Origin: Flammulina velutipes | Taxonomy: Eukaryota; Basidiomycota; Agaricomycetes; Agaricales; Physalacriaceae | Reading direction: 5' to 3' | DNA: 64,000 nucleotides | Assembly: GCA_011800155.1 (NCBI GenBank) | Contig: CM022370.1 | Coordinates: 806,001-870,000 of the forward strand | Shown: positions 21,168-34,257 of the stretch, one piece after another | Layout of the letters: each line of letters opens with the position of its first letter | How positions within the stretch are numbered: position 1 is the stretch's first letter | The notes under the pieces: generated by a model | Databases searched by the model: none | What the model saw: the letters and a program-made list of their open reading frames with translations, nothing else | Told to the model about the DNA's origin: nothing | Made by a program: the position numbers and the translations under genes

Positions 21168-21225
21168 CGACACACTACCCAATGTATACAAAACACAGCG
21201 AAAAGCAAAACAAAGAATAAACTGA

Positions 21226-23468
21226 TTATATGTCCGCATTTCGCATCGTAGGATCAATCCATGGGAGGCCAAGAATGTGAAATACCTCTTGCTCAGAGCG
21301 CGGGAAGAATAGCTTGGAATCGCGCCGTCGTGTTCTTCACAAAGATCAGTCCACGGTGAAGGTGGAAATACTATGGTAATCTGGACGTACATGCCAGAGC
21401 TATCAAATTTGAGGCCACTGACAGACATTTCAGCTACCACGACGTCTATATGGTAGGGTTCCACATACTGGTTCTTGGCCCATTGCCGGAGATCTCGTTC
21501 GAACATCTTGGAACCGGTCCTGGACTTTTATCACAGGAGGAACGTGCCCGTTGAATGCAAGACGCACCACCCGGTTATTGCTGTCCAGTAAACCTCAGGT
21601 TGAGCAAAGATTAGGTCAACACGGCGATGCAGATGCTGCTTGGAGCCGTCATCTGGAAGCCTGAAGACAGTCAAGGACTTTTGCAAGGAGTCCCAATGTG
21701 TGGTGCGCAGGGCATTGTGTTCGTGGAAGCCGGACAAATCTACTCGATGGTTAATTTTTATGGAAGTCATTATTGTGCAACGGTACGAACGCATAACGTG
21801 AGTGACAAGTCCTGGATACAAGGATGAAATTTCTCTGCCTGTTATGAAACAAACAGAACGTTACCTTGTTTGCATAGACTAGTGACCAACTTCTCACATA
21901 GCCCTTTGACGAGTTCACCACCGTTCTCGAAGTCCTGATGACTGATTACAATGTCCACATCGTTACTTTGGGCTTTCCCTCTTCTGTAGCTGTCCAAATA
22001 GTTAGTACAAAACATGCGAGGACTCCAAGGATGAGCGCTGCACTGACCCTCCCGTGATTGTACTCACACATCCAGGTTGTAGCAACTCTAGTTCCTCCAT
22101 AATAGCCTTATGTATTTCTTCAACTTCATCGCGCGATATAGCTTGTTCCAGTTCGCTGAGTAGTAGGATACCTACTCGACGAGAGAGATAAGGAACACCT
22201 TCAATCTTTCCTGAGGTTTGAGCATTGTCTTCATCCGGGTCATCGGTATAGACGTCATAATATCTTTGGAGGTCATGGAGCGTTCGCACACCGCGATCAA
22301 ATAGGATGCGCGCGGTCGTAGGTCCAATTCCGTATACCCTGGAAAATGTAGAGAGCGATTGAAAACGCTGACTAGTCGCTATGGATCCTATTAAGTTCAT
22401 TAGAATAGAATAGAAGTTGGTGGGACGGAGAATTCGTACTGCTCTCAGCTATCTCCCCATCCTCCACATATTCGATTATCTATAAGTGTGCCAGTCAGAC
22501 GATTGGTAGGTTAGAAGCATGAGAATGAATCATGAATCAGACCTTTGAGAGGATCTTTTCGCCAACATATGGTAGCTTGGCTAGGTGCGAACCGATGCTC
22601 TCCGTTGTGATGAGCGAAGGATACGCTGAGCGATTGCGTATGGATACAATCGCGCAAATATATAAGATGAGAGCTTACATTTGATTGACTTCCAGTGGAC
22701 AGGGTCAAAGACAAGGAGAATTTACACATGCAAGGAATAAACGCACTGAAATAGCTCGCTCGTAACCGAGAGCATTTATGATTTGCCCTTCAAGCTCTCT
22801 CGAGTGCATCAGCACAGCTAGTTCTTTAGCCAGACCCTGGTTGGGGCATTCCAAGGGCGATAATCGCAGGCAAGAAAGTAGTTGCAGGTGGTGAATATCT
22901 GCTTCCGATTGCGCTTTGTCGACGGGAACAAGACAATTCATGTTATCAAGAGTAATGGACGCGTCCAGAAACCATGAGTTGGAAGAGCTTACGGTCCTAT
23001 TCTGCTTCGCGAGTTCTGAAATGGCAGTGTAATTGTCGAATGGAAGCGCTGTTTCTGCATTCACAGAAGCCTCTAGCCATTTGGGAGTGACGATTATCTT
23101 GCTACTCTGCAAATATTCGTTGAAGAACTGCCAAGAGTTGGTATCGAACCCACTGCAATGTCCCAATCGATATGGCGCTGCAGTCGCTTTTTCATGCGTA
23201 CTGCGGTGACTATAACATCGGCGCCGTCTTCGTTGAGGGCTTGCGCTAACTGCAATTTCCCATGCCCTTCGGAACCAGCCAATGTAAGTCCCGCATCAAG
23301 ATATGCATTGAGCGCCCAGAGTTTGACGGAATCGATTTTAGCGGGAACGATGTGCACTCGAAGTAGACGAAGACTTGTATCATGTATTTTGGAATTCTTT
23401 CTGAGCGCTTCGTTAGATGAGGACGAAGACGGAGAGCGGTCGACTAGTCGAGGACGTTTTGGAGACAT
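21226..23468 (-). CDS. Family X DNA polymerase (Pol4/lambda/mu-like) with BRCT domain
   Basis: The order of domains is diagnostic. A BRCT-type region (about residues 25-115) includes VKLWALNAYLDAGLTLAG and KIIVTPKWLEASVNAETALP. An 8-kDa helix-hairpin-helix follows (ALGYERAIS, AYPSLITT, KLPYVGEKILSK). A second hairpin is FSRVYGIGPTTARILFDRGV. The nucleotidyltransferase active site is GGYRRGKAQSNDVDIVI, with the DVD metal ligands, and a third Asp lies in RRVDLIFAQP. The C-terminus reads TRRRDSKLFFPRSEQEVFH and LGLPWIDPTMRNADI. Such enzymes fill gaps in non-homologous end joining or base excision repair in the nucleus. I count about nine exons. It converges with glutaryl-CoA dehydrogenase, with only 58 bases between the stop codons. 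Confidence 0.93.
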
Positions 23469-24450
23469 GATAAGCTGCTAATAGAGAACCGTAGTGCATG
23501 ACGCATCCATCACACTGTCGGTCCGCATATCCGACTAAGATGCTTGCGCCACATTTGGAAAAATAAAATGCCTGTATTTCGAAGCTAGACTCAGTTATTA
23601 ATGCTCATCATGTTGATTTGATTTGCGCTGCGTTCAAGAGGCGAATCGTAACGTATCATTGTCGACGATTTCCGAATCAAGGTCTGCCTCTTGCCACTTG
23701 CGTGTCACCACATAAATCTCGCACAGTTCAATGCACCAGAGCAGGGACCCTTAATATTGAAGCTCAAGTGCATACGAAACGCTGCAGCCATCTGTTGGGC
23801 AACAGGTTGTGACTCGTGAGGAGTTCATACGATATTCGTGCTGCAGCAATCTATCTCTAGATTTTCCTGAGGCCATTCATTTGACGGCTCTCCGCTAGGT
23901 TATCATCGGACGTACGGATTCCGTCCTGGTATCGCTTCTAAGGTTCTTGTCAATGTTATTTCTGTCAGATTGACGTACGTCCGTCTTCTTCATCTACGAC
24001 TCGGAGTCCCCAAGCAGAAAAGATGGCATCAATGAACTCGAGCCAAACTCACTAGAGTATCCAGGACTCGGACTCTTCAGTTTAATGAGTCTTTCCCATA
24101 GTTTCTTGCGTAGAGATGGTACTTGGTGTACGCGCAGTTTTTAATTAGAAGGCTAATTTCCGCACCATTTTTTGGTATTGCCGGCCCAGCTCAACAAGGT
24201 CGTCGGAAGGACTTTCTTTGCGAGTACCATGGAGATAGAGGATATAGTACTACTTGATGGATTCTGATGAGAGCGACATTGGTGCGCCACCCTCCGTTCC
24301 GCCGTTCCGGATTTGGCGCTTCTCGATCAGGGTCCTGCTATTCCGGCCCGGACGGTGCACGGTGTTCCGTGAAGGTGCTCAAATGGAGCGCGCTAACTGG
24401 CTGAACTCTTCCTCCCCGCTTACCCCACATCCCCTTGGATTCCTCTCATA
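23469..24450. other. Long divergent intergenic region
   Basis: 982 bases between the Pol X start (minus) and the lactate dehydrogenase start (plus). No gene is recognisable. An open frame at 24257-24451 (64 codons from ATG) ends with a TAA whose last base is the first base of the dehydrogenase ATG (TAATG). It could be an upstream ORF or chance. Confidence 0.5.
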
Positions 24451-26730
24451 ATGGCAAAAGTACTATCTGGCAAGGAAGTCGCGTTGCACAACTCTAGAGA
24501 TAGTTGCTGGATTATCGTTCACGGTCTGTCAACGCATGCTTGGGTTGATAATAGTTGTTTACCGTGAGCGATACAGGAAAAGTATACGACGTTACAGAGT
24601 TCTTAGACGGTGAGTCTTCCGGTGTTCAAAAGTTATTATTACTAACGCGCAACTTCAGACCATCCCGGTTCGTCACTGTACCCCAGAAGCATCATCAACA
24701 TACTAATCGCATTCAGGTGGGAGCAAGATAATTCTGAAATATGCCGGAAAGGACGCTACGTGAGCCCTCGTGTTCGTCTCGGCCACGAAATTCTAATAAG
24801 TCATATCAGCCAGGAGTACGACCCAATTCATCCTCCAGACGCGATATCTACCAACCTACCAGTGGAGAAACAGTATGTCTCTCTCCGAAAGAACGGACAC
24901 ATCTTACCTCCCCTTAGTCTTGGTCCTGTAGAGCCCGATACGGTGGAGAAAGTGGAGATCATCATCACAGACGAAGAGAAGGCGCGTTTGGAACGAGTTT
25001 CCAACAGACCACCGCTTTCTGAGGTCCTTAACTTGCACGACTTCGAGGTATTCCAGATACTCTTCCCAGCGGCACCATACTTATATATTTGACATAGTCT
25101 ATTGCGAGGCTTGTCCTGCCAGAAAAATCTTGGGCATACTATTCTTCGGCGGCGGATGACGAAATAACACATCGCGAGAACCATGCCGCATACCATCGGT
25201 CTGTTATCTGTTGACGCTTTGCGATCCTGTATTGATATCTAAGCAGGATATGGTTCCGTCCTCGCATACTGCGCGATGTCACAAATGTAGACTGGTCAAC
25301 AACGATTCTTGGGCACAAGACAAGCATGCCCGTATACATTGTGAGTTATTGTTGATCCTTCATACTCAAGTGAAGGTCATTTAACAACCTTTCAGACAGC
25401 AACTGCTCTGGGTAAATTAGGGCACCCGGACGGCGAACTTAACCTGACCCGTGCTGCTGCAAAGCACAATGTGATACAGATGGTTGTGAATTTTCCAGCT
25501 GCTTATTTCATGTCAACTCACCTTGCATAGATACCTACGTTAGCATCCTGCTCTTTCGACCAGATCATGGACGAAGCCAAACCAGGGCAGGTCATGTTTT
25601 TCCAGCTATACGTCAACAAGGACCGTGCCATAACCAAACGGCTGGTGCAACATGCTGAAAAACGCGGTGTGAAAGGGCTATTCATTACAGTTGATGCGCC
25701 ACAGCTCGGCCGCAGGGAGAAGGTAATGCCATTCACCTGTGTCACATTTTGCACAGCTGATAGGTCTTGAAGGATATGCGTATGAAATTCGAAGCAGAAG
25801 ACCCCTCTGAAGTCAGCAAAGCCGGCGCAACGGGGGTGGATCGATCGCAAGGAGCGGCGCGAGCTATCAGTGTATGTGCTTTGTGGCGCTCCAATTTCCC
25901 TACTGACGACCTTTCCAGTCTTTTATTGATCCAGGTCTCAACTGGAATGATCTTAAATGGTTCAAGAGTATTACATCCAGTGAGTCTTCTAACGGGCCCT
26001 TTCTACGACCTTCATTTTTACGGTTTGATACAGTGCCCATTATTCTCAAAGGTGTACAATGCTGGGAGGACGCTTTGGAAGCTTACGATCAAGGTTGCGC
26101 TGGAGTTGTACTGTCAAATCACGGTGGAAGACAGCTCGACTTTTCTCGTTCTGGGATTGAAGTGCTCGCTGAGGTAGTTGAGAACCTCAAGAAGAAGCGG
26201 AATTTGAAGTTTCCCAACGAGAAATTCCAACTTTTCATCGATGGTGGTGTGAGGCGAGCAACCGATGTTCTCAAAGCGGTGGCTCTAGGCGCTACAGCTG
26301 GTATGTCTCCCACAGCTTTACGTAGTTTATCTGCCAAACTTGACCCTCCACAACAGTTGGTATTGGACGTCCTTTTATCTACGCGTTCTCCTCATATGGC
26401 GAAGAGGGAGTAGACAAGGCCTTACAGATATTGAACGTAAGCATATGTGCTGCCTTACCACAACTAACTAACGGTATTGTAGGAAGAGTTTGAGATGAAT
26501 ATGCGACTTTTAGGCGCTCCTACGCTTCAAAATGTTGTCCCGGAGATGGTAGACACGGCAAATCTCGGTGCCCACATTGTCTCAGTACCAGAAGACAGAC
26601 TTTATGGCTCTAATTGTGTGTTCCGTCTCATTTTCTTTTCTTGTTGCCTTGTTGACGGACGTGCTGTATAGATGAAAGCCTCCAGGGCGCTAAGCTCAAG
26701 GTTCAGGCCATGTCAAAGCCCAAGTTGTGA
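24451..26730 (+). CDS. FMN-dependent L-lactate dehydrogenase with cytochrome b5 domain (flavocytochrome b2 type)
   Basis: About fourteen exons. The protein starts at once with a cytochrome b5 domain: [40 protein letters not shown] and [10 protein letters not shown]. The two His in HPGG and IHPP are the expected heme ligands. The FMN barrel follows: [109 protein letters not shown] and [18 protein letters not shown]. The His in SNHGGRQLD is the catalytic base. Yeast Cyb2 oxidises lactate in the mitochondrial intermembrane space, but this model has no N-terminal presequence. Either it acts elsewhere or a 5' exon is missing. Other 2-hydroxy acids are possible substrates. Confidence 0.92.
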
Positions 26731-26981
26731 TTCGATTGTTATAATACGGGGTTGTAGTTAGTAGTTGTCCAAGGCTTGTATCAACATTGAATATTAGATA
26801 TTGAAGCTCTTGTCATTGACTGTGAATGTTGAACGTCGAGGAGGTCGGCGGCAATATCCGACTGTCATCATTTATTGGTCACTCCTGTGTTCCACAATAT
26901 CAGCGATGTAGATGGCCGTTTACTCTTGGTTTACTCTGTCACCGTCGCTCTCTTTCTCTCCCGTTCACTTTGCTATTCACT

Positions 26982-29900
26982 ATGGTGAACACATTGGCGG
27001 CGGAGGCCAGTCTCATCGTCGGGCCTCTCGTTCTGGAGACGTTGGTCAAGCATTACTTCGATAGAATCAAGAGAGACTCTACCAAGAAACAACCGACGCA
27101 ACTTAGACGCGATGAACTACTCTACGACCAAGCATTTGCTATCATAAAGGTGCGAACGTCCCAATTTGGCCCGCAATATGTCCTGATCCTTTCCAAAGCG
27201 CTTCCTAGAGGTATCAACTTAGTGAGTGTTACGTGCACGAATGTCAATGGCGTATCTTATATCTGGGCTTAGCCATACCGTAGAAGAAGTCCAAGGTGCG
27301 CACCCATCATCCGGAGAGATTACAATAACTAATGACTACATCCACCAGCGTTCGGAAATACGCCGACGCCGTCTCCGCCATGGGTTCACGTCGTCAGAGT
27401 GCTTATTCCCATGTCCTGTTGTGACGAGGCTGCTGCGCATATTACCACAGTCCTTGGGGGTCCGGATACCGCGCGACGTTTAGTCGGCGGTGTGAAATGG
27501 TGGCAAGTCCGAGGTATCAATGGGTGAGTGTCTGCATTTGAATTGGTACATAGCCTTTTAATTGATTCTTTATGTCAGAGTAGATGCTCAATGGATAACT
27601 GCGAAGAAAGACTGGCAAGAGGCTAAGCGCCGATACAAGATGCAGCAGAAGAACGGGGAATACGCCCCAGCTCCAGAGAGTGAACCGGCGACGTACGAGA
27701 CAGAGATGGACGAGATGCGGTGCATTATGTACCTTCACGGAGGTTTGTTCGACGTACCCTGCTCAGTTCCATGCTAATCTTCCCACCAGGCGGTTATTTC
27801 TTTGGAAGTGTAGACCAGGAACGATACAGTATACAACGCCACGCCCGCAAGATCAACGGTCGTGTATTCGGTATATTGTACTACTTTCATTCACGTTCAT
27901 TGTACTTATGTGAACTGTTTCAGCCATAAACTATCGTCTCGCCCCTCAATACCCGTTCCCTTGTGCATTACAAGATGTCTTAGCAGCATGTACGTCGTAT
28001 TTACTATCTCGTATTTTTATTCCCCTCATGCTGCCAAGACCTATATCTTATTAATCCGCCTCCGGAGGCTGAACATCGTCCTGTAAAACCGTCCAACATT
28101 GTCATTGCTGGAGATTCTGCAGGAGGTGGTATTTCTTTGGCTTTATTGCAAGTCATTCGGGACCTTGGACTTCCCGCTCCTGCAGGTGGCGTCTTGATTT
28201 CCCCCTGGTGCGAGTAAGTAGTTTTGTCTTCTCTTCTATAGCCTGTGACTGCTCTAACGCCTTTATTCGTGCAGCCTCACACATTCATTCCCCAGCGTGC
28301 ACACCAATACCGACACGGATGTCATTCCTCAATATGGTCTCTCTTTGCAAAAGCCTAGCATTCTGTGGCCACCTCCCTCTGTTGAAATGACGACGCTGGT
28401 TCATGCTTCGCTGCGCTCTCGAATTCGCAAGACTTTCAAGATGGACTTTGACCCAACGGCGACAGTTAACTCCACAAACTTAAAGATGTCCCCTACAACC
28501 AATGCCATGCCCGTTGATGTTGGCGCGACCGCTCCACTGCCCCGCGCTGACGCTGCAGACCACCAAACTATCAGGCTTACGACAGAGACTGGAGAGACAT
28601 TGACGATCACCCAGCAGTTGCATATGTATACACAGAATAGCCTTCTGAATCATCGTACGTTGCTTGTCGTGGCAAATGAGCGGGAGCTAACATTTCTGTT
28701 TCGCAGCGCTCGTTAGCCCTTGCCTGTCATATTTAGGTGGGCTGCCGCCACTTCTGTTCATAGCCAGCGACAAGGAAGTGCTACGTGATGAAATTATCTA
28801 TGCGTGAGTTTTGTGCCCTCACCTGCCTCCACATGGTAGTTTGACAACGAAGGTAGTGCTCATAAGGCGGCATATCCGGAACGTTTTACTGTGAAAGATT
28901 CGATCCGTTCGCTATATCCAGCGTTGGATGGGATAGAGTCGAGACACAAAGCGACCTCTGTGCACCTCCAAGTATATGATGGTAAGTTCCTTTCTTGAGC
29001 GAACAGGCCCGTTTTGATAGGACTGCAGACACTGCGCACATCATACCAGTATTGTTTGCCTTTACAACGCCTGGAAAATTCTGCTTCCGTGCAATTTCCT
29101 CATTCTGCAAACATGTTACTGGGATGACTTTGGATCCCTCTTCGAATGTTCCCAGTCCACCTCCTACACCTACTCGTTCGCTAAGCGCATCCGCTACCAG
29201 TGGCACACAAAGTTCGCGCCGCAGACCATCACATCCTCAAGTCGCATCAGTCTTCACATCCACTCCATCCGAGATGACTGAAGATGAGACTGCGTTCTTT
29301 GCCTCCAAGCTGAATGCCGAAACCCCCGTTGAACGACGTCGGTCTTTCCGCAGGTCTATCTCGGAGAGCGTGTCCGCCCTTCATCGAAAGAGGACGGCCT
29401 CGCGAATGCGGGCAACGAACGAAGGCGATACTCTTCCAACATTAACAGACAAACCTGAAGAACGAGAGGACTCAAACTCGAGCGATGTTGGTGGTCCACG
29501 TTTTCCCCGACATCATAATACTCCACCTGTTGACCCGGCTGAGAAAATGGCTGGGGATCCTGCAGTCTATCACGATGGTTTCGTAAGTCTCCTTGACTTG
29601 TGTGTGAGAAGGTGCCTGTTTGACGCCTGTACAGGAATCTGGCGCTTGGAATGGTACCATGATACGAGAACGTGTGTCGACAAAGGGCATTATACGGCCA
29701 TTAGAACCAGAAGCCGACTTAGACGCCTTGAAAGTCCCATCAAAGTTCATTGGGTCTATCTCCGAACTTGCCATCCGCCGATTTATCGAAGGATTGGGCA
29801 AGTTTGAGAAGAAGTTTGCTCATACCATCAAGGACATCGAGAAGCATCGCCGTAACAACCTTCAGCGAGCTAAAAAGGACACCTCACGGAATTTGAGTGC

Positions 29901-30276
29901 TCTGCAGCGTACTCTTGAACAGGACGAAGGGGAGAAGAACGGTATCAAGGATGGTCTCATCCCGTCTTCGGGTAGTTGGAGCTGGGCTTGGGCCATCGAC
30001 GAGAATGAGACACCACCTCCGAGCAGCATAGTTTCTCGTCGAGATACGGAGGAGGCGAGGCAGCTCGCCAAGATCGCTGATATGGGAGTTTTCCAGGAGG
30101 GCCAGACCATGAGCGCAAATAACCTCTGGTCGGTAATGGTCAATTTCCTTACAGCAACACCCGATAGCAAGAATCCAGACGGGCATTCTCCCGGCAAGGC
30201 TTCGTCTCGCAAGTTTTCGCATTCTAATGAACGTAGGCCTTCTGTGTTCTCGAAATTCCGGTCACCGAAGGCATAA
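26982..30276 (+). CDS. Alpha/beta hydrolase fold-3 (HSL-like) esterase with long C-terminal extension
   Basis: A multi-exon gene of roughly 880 codons. The N-terminus (VNTLAAEASLIVGPLVLETL) is hydrophobic and may be a membrane anchor. The hydrolase core shows the oxyanion motif MYLHGGGYFFGSVDQERYS, then INYRLAPQYPFPCALQDVLA, the nucleophile elbow VIAGDSAGGGISLALLQ, an acid in LLFIASDKEVLRDEIIYA and the His in DTAHIIPVLF. This is the hormone-sensitive lipase-like family. After the catalytic His comes a Ser/Pro/Arg-rich disordered stretch (about 29120-29570). A helical tail follows (FEKKFAHTIKDIEKHRRNN) and runs to TAA at 30276. Between the nucleophile and the acid a long insert (about 28290-28690) is also low complexity. 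The substrate is not evident; steryl or lipid esters are typical of relatives. Confidence 0.88.
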
Positions 30277-30671
30277 TGTCTAATTTTATATCGTATCAAG
30301 GTATCCTACATAGGATGTATACTGCTGTTATCATTGTTTAATTCCCCTTCATTGACGACGACCTTAAGGCCTCAAGTTCAGCGCTCAAACATCAAACAAG
30401 CTGCGTTCGTTCATTTGATTTCTTTGCATGACGCTTTATCTCCGACGGCAATCTGACAGCAGTTACATCACAACTTCGTCATTTCCCACTTCCAGCCAAT
30501 GGGAGCGTGGGGAGGGAACGGTTTCTTGCTCGCTGGGAAAAGTTTCCTTCAAGATTTCACTCGCTTCCCTTCGCCTCGCCTTGTTGGTTACCGCTACACG
30601 CGTCTTTCGCTCTTTTTCAACCCGTCGTTCTTTGAAAGTCTTGTCCCTCCTCTATACGCTCTTGTTCTACC
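30277..30671. other. Intergenic region, no gene seen
   Basis: 395 bases between two plus-strand genes; 3' end of the hydrolase and promoter of the cupredoxin gene. Pyrimidine-rich tracts precede the ATG at 30672. No other element seen. Confidence 0.5.
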
Positions 30672-31435
30672 ATGCGCACCTCATTCGGCCTTATCTCACT
30701 GGTACACATTTTCAAAAATACTTGCTACAGACTTCAAGAACTAACTGTCCCACCTCTAGCTCCTTTCCGCCACTTGTACTCTTGGAGCAGACATATGGAT
30801 TCAAGTCGGACAGAACTCCTCGAGTGGAACGGTGTTTACTCCTCAGACTGTCAAAGCTGCCCTAAATGATATCGTGTTCTTCAACTGTGAGTTTTCCTGT
30901 TACTAAAGCTCTATCGTCTATCTGACCGTAAAACCCAAGTCACTGAAGGAAACCACACCGTCACGCAATCCGTTTTTGCCTCTCCGTGTATTCCGGCCAA
31001 TGCTGCCAACAACACAATCAATGGTTTCGACTCTGGCTTCATTGTCGCGAATGTGACGCCAGGATTCACCATCTCTGTGCCCATCACCCCTCAAATCGAG
31101 AATGTGACTCAGTGGTTTTATGACTACAACACATGTGGCGAAGGAGGTGTCGGCGGTATCAACGTGAACGAAAGCTCGTATGAAAATATTGACGGATTTG
31201 AGGTACATTTCATAGCTCCTCCATGGTTTGAATATACTGACACTGCTGTTAGCGCAACGCGTTGAGGCTCAACGGAAGCGAGTCTAGCAGCACGTCCTCC
31301 TCGAGCCAAACGTCCACCTCCAGATCGCCATCCGCCACCGGCAGTAGCTCTGATGACTCCGACAATGCCCAGCGTGCTGTTATCTATGGTGGCGCTGCTG
31401 TCATTCCCCTCATATTTGTCGGACTTTTCCTCTAG
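30672..31435 (+). CDS. Secreted, Ser-rich cupredoxin-like protein, probably GPI-anchored
   Basis: Four exons (30672-30701, 30760-30886, 30940-31202, 31253-31435) give 201 codons. A signal peptide (MRTSFGLISLLLSATCTLGA) leads into one cupredoxin-type domain: DIWIQVGQNSSSGTVFTPQT, DIVFFNFTEGNHTVTQSVF, a Cys in ASPCIPA, and WFYDYNTCGEGGVG. The His in GNHTVTQS and Cys near the end are the usual sites, but the type-1 copper set is incomplete, as is common in these fungal wall proteins. N-glycosylation sequons are frequent. A Ser/Thr-rich linker and a hydrophobic C-terminus (VIYGGAAVIPLIFVGLFL) fit GPI attachment. Expected location is the cell surface or wall. Confidence 0.88.
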
Positions 31436-31764
31436 ATTATTTCTTTGGTATTTTTCTCTTCCCATCTGCATACATGTATTCTTGCTTTCTGTTGTGATAT
31501 CTACATAGTACTGCTTCATGTATACCCTCTGGTGTCCTCGTATTGATCTTTATTTTTGGCTATGCACTAGGCACTGAAATAGGCACAGTTTCGGGAATAA
31601 GATGGCCCATCGAATTAACCGTGTAAGATGAACAAGGCATGGCATGAGGCGGAGATGTCGCGAAATGAGGACGGTAGTTGTGGGCAGTCGCACGTGTGGG
31701 ATCCGGAACCTGGTCTTTAGGGCCTCTTGATTTCTCCCACTCATCTCGATCGCCCCTCTCCAGT
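31436..31764. other. Intergenic region, no gene seen
   Basis: 329 bases between two plus-strand genes. It should contain the cupredoxin 3' end and the promoter of the arrestin-type gene. Nothing else stands out. Confidence 0.5.
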
Positions 31765-34257
31765 ATGCATCGGCACAAAAAGAACGACGTTAGTATCCGC
31801 CTCACCGAGTCTGCAGTATTCCTTCGCACGGACGACTCGTCAGGAAGAGGCCATGCGCCCGAACCACGTCCTTCGCTTCTTCGAGGCTTATTAATCCTTG
31901 AACTCGCCAAACCTACGAAAATAACCAGTATCGAGCTCAAGTTACAGGCTCTCTCAGCGACGTCCTGGCCGGAAGGTGGGTTCCGATCATTCTATCATCA
32001 AAGTGCCTATACTTAGCGCTGCGTTATCAGGCTTTGGTGCACGAAGAGCAGATATAACGGAGAACAACAAGGTTTATTCTGTGTCTTCTGTTCTCTTCAA
32101 TGCAGAAACGACCCAACGCAGGACAGCTTCCGTCGGTCCCGGATCCGCGAATCATGATTTTTTCGACGAAGAGGACGGCCGTATGTACGTACCGCGCGCA
32201 AGATCACGGGGAGCTGTCCGCGAGATAGACTCTGCTCGATCCAGCAGACGAACGAGCATCGATCTTTCTGTGCGAAACGACGACGGCTCCCCCGAAATAC
32301 CACCTTATTCATTCCATCCACCGCCGAGTCATACCCCCGAATGGACTCTCCCAGGCCAGAATCTTACACCTGGGCACCTCGAAACCGTAGATGAATACCC
32401 AGGCCTTCCATCTACTTCCTCTGAGGCTTCCACACGATGTGAGTTCTTTCGGCATTGGTATTATGTATGTATTTGTCCTGACCTTCCAGCCAGCGCCCCC
32501 ACACACCCCGCACGTCCATTCTTCAGCATCCAGTATAAGGTCATTCCGCGGAGATCGCTCCCTTTCCCAACATGTCAGCGTAGAGGATGCGTATTATTAC
32601 GATACTCCTTCTGTCCCAAGCACGGCGCAGCACTCCCCACAGCTATCGCCCAAGATTGCTCCCGGTGAACTCTCAAGAAGCCCTAGCGAATCACGAGGTC
32701 GAAGGGGAAACTCACGATTTAGCTTGACATCGGTGTCGAATGTGCTGCTTGACGCTGTCAGGTCAAACTCCCCACGATCCTTGAACTTCAATAAATCTAA
32801 GGAACGCGAGCCGTCCACTGAGGACCCGTTCTCTCGCAGGGGACGTACCCTTGTCAAAGGCTTATCGAACGAGCCAGGTCAGAATTCCTTGGCAGGACAA
32901 AAGAGTTCCAAGGAAAGGCTCTCTACCAAGCTCAGTGACATTTTGCGCTCGGAACCCGAAGAGCATAAGACGGAAGGCCATGGCTGGAGAGAATTCAAAC
33001 CGGGTATGTGGCATTACGATGACTAGCAAATCGCACTCATTTAATTTCAAAGGTACTTACACGTACCCAATCTCCTTCACGATCCCTGCGAACGCACCTC
33101 CCACCTTACAGACGACTTACGGCTCAGTGACTTGGACTCTAAGTGCAGTCGTGCACCGGCAGGGCGCGTTCACCAGTAGACTGGAGGCTCAGCGGGAGGT
33201 GATCGTTGTGTCATGCCCCACGGAAGAGGATACAGAAGATACCGAGAACATAATCGTCGAGAGACACTGGGACTCGCAGTTGCAGTACCTGTTCACAGTG
33301 TCCGGCCGAACCTTCTACATCGGTGGAACCATGCCTATTACGATGACCTTCATGCCTTTGACTAAAGTGAAGATTCATCGTTTAACCATTCTGATTGAAG
33401 GTGCGCAAATTGCTTAGGCCCCGTCGATAGGACTTACTCATCGTATTACAGAGAAAACGGAGTACCTTACACATTTTAAACGAGTGGTTCGAACTGAACC
33501 TCTGAATCAAGTCAACCTGCTGTCCATCCGCCACGAAGGGAGGAATGCCGGCCATATACTACCTCTTGAATCTGACGACAAGGAAGCGTTTGAACTGTCC
33601 CCACTACGTGTTCTAGCTAAATCAGAGGAGGACGTCTCTGAGATGGCCTCCAGCTTCATGGGGCCTGGTCCATGGACGTTCCAACAAGACCTCAAACTGT
33701 CGAACTCATGCAGGGCCTTGCATTTTACCAACAAGAACAAGCAGAGTAACATGGTTGTCTCTCACACGCTCAAGTTCGTGATACGCGTCGAAAGTGGGGA
33801 TGCCACAGCAATTGACCCCAAGACTGGCAAGAAGAAGCTATTCGATATCATGATACACACACCGGTACACATACTTTCTGTGAGTACGCTTGTCCAATCG
33901 TACGCGTGTATGCTGAATCACAGTCGTCAGTGCCGGTGTAATCCGGAATGGACTAATTTACCTCACTACACGAAGACTTTCGAAGATCCCGATGCTGTGG
34001 CGCATCAGTGCCCGTGCCTCCGAAACAGCCCTCCTGGTAGATCAGCTCGCCCTACTCTGGAGCAGACAGCCACACGACATTCAACGGATTCGGAGTCGGG
34101 GGCATCGATGGCAGAGTCGAGCCCGGTTGATACAACCATGCCATCGTTACATGAAGATTCTGTCATTGGTCGTACCCATCTATACGAGCGATTGATTTCG
34201 GGGCAGGAAGGTATATCAGGCGAGGCGCCTCCTGCGTACCACACTGTGCCTTTATAG
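31765..34257 (+). CDS. Arrestin-domain ubiquitin-ligase adaptor (ART/Rod1-like)
   Basis: The N-terminal arrestin strands are VSIRLTESAVFLR, LLRGLLILELAKPTKITSIE and LKLQALSATSWPEG. A long Ser/Arg-rich insert (about 32100-32980) separates them from the second half: GTYTYPISFTIPANAPPTLQ, YGSVTWTLSAVVHRQGAF, VERHWDSQLQYLFTVSGRTF, TLKFVIRVESG and FDIMIHTPVHILSC. The C-terminal tail ends with EAPPAYHTVPL, whose PPAY is a PY motif for the WW domains of Rsp5/Nedd4-type ligases. Such adaptors mark plasma-membrane transporters for endocytosis. The insert with many SP and RxxS sites suggests control by phosphorylation. The start (MHRHKKND) is the first ATG in the frame; an upstream exon is possible. 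Confidence 0.88.
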
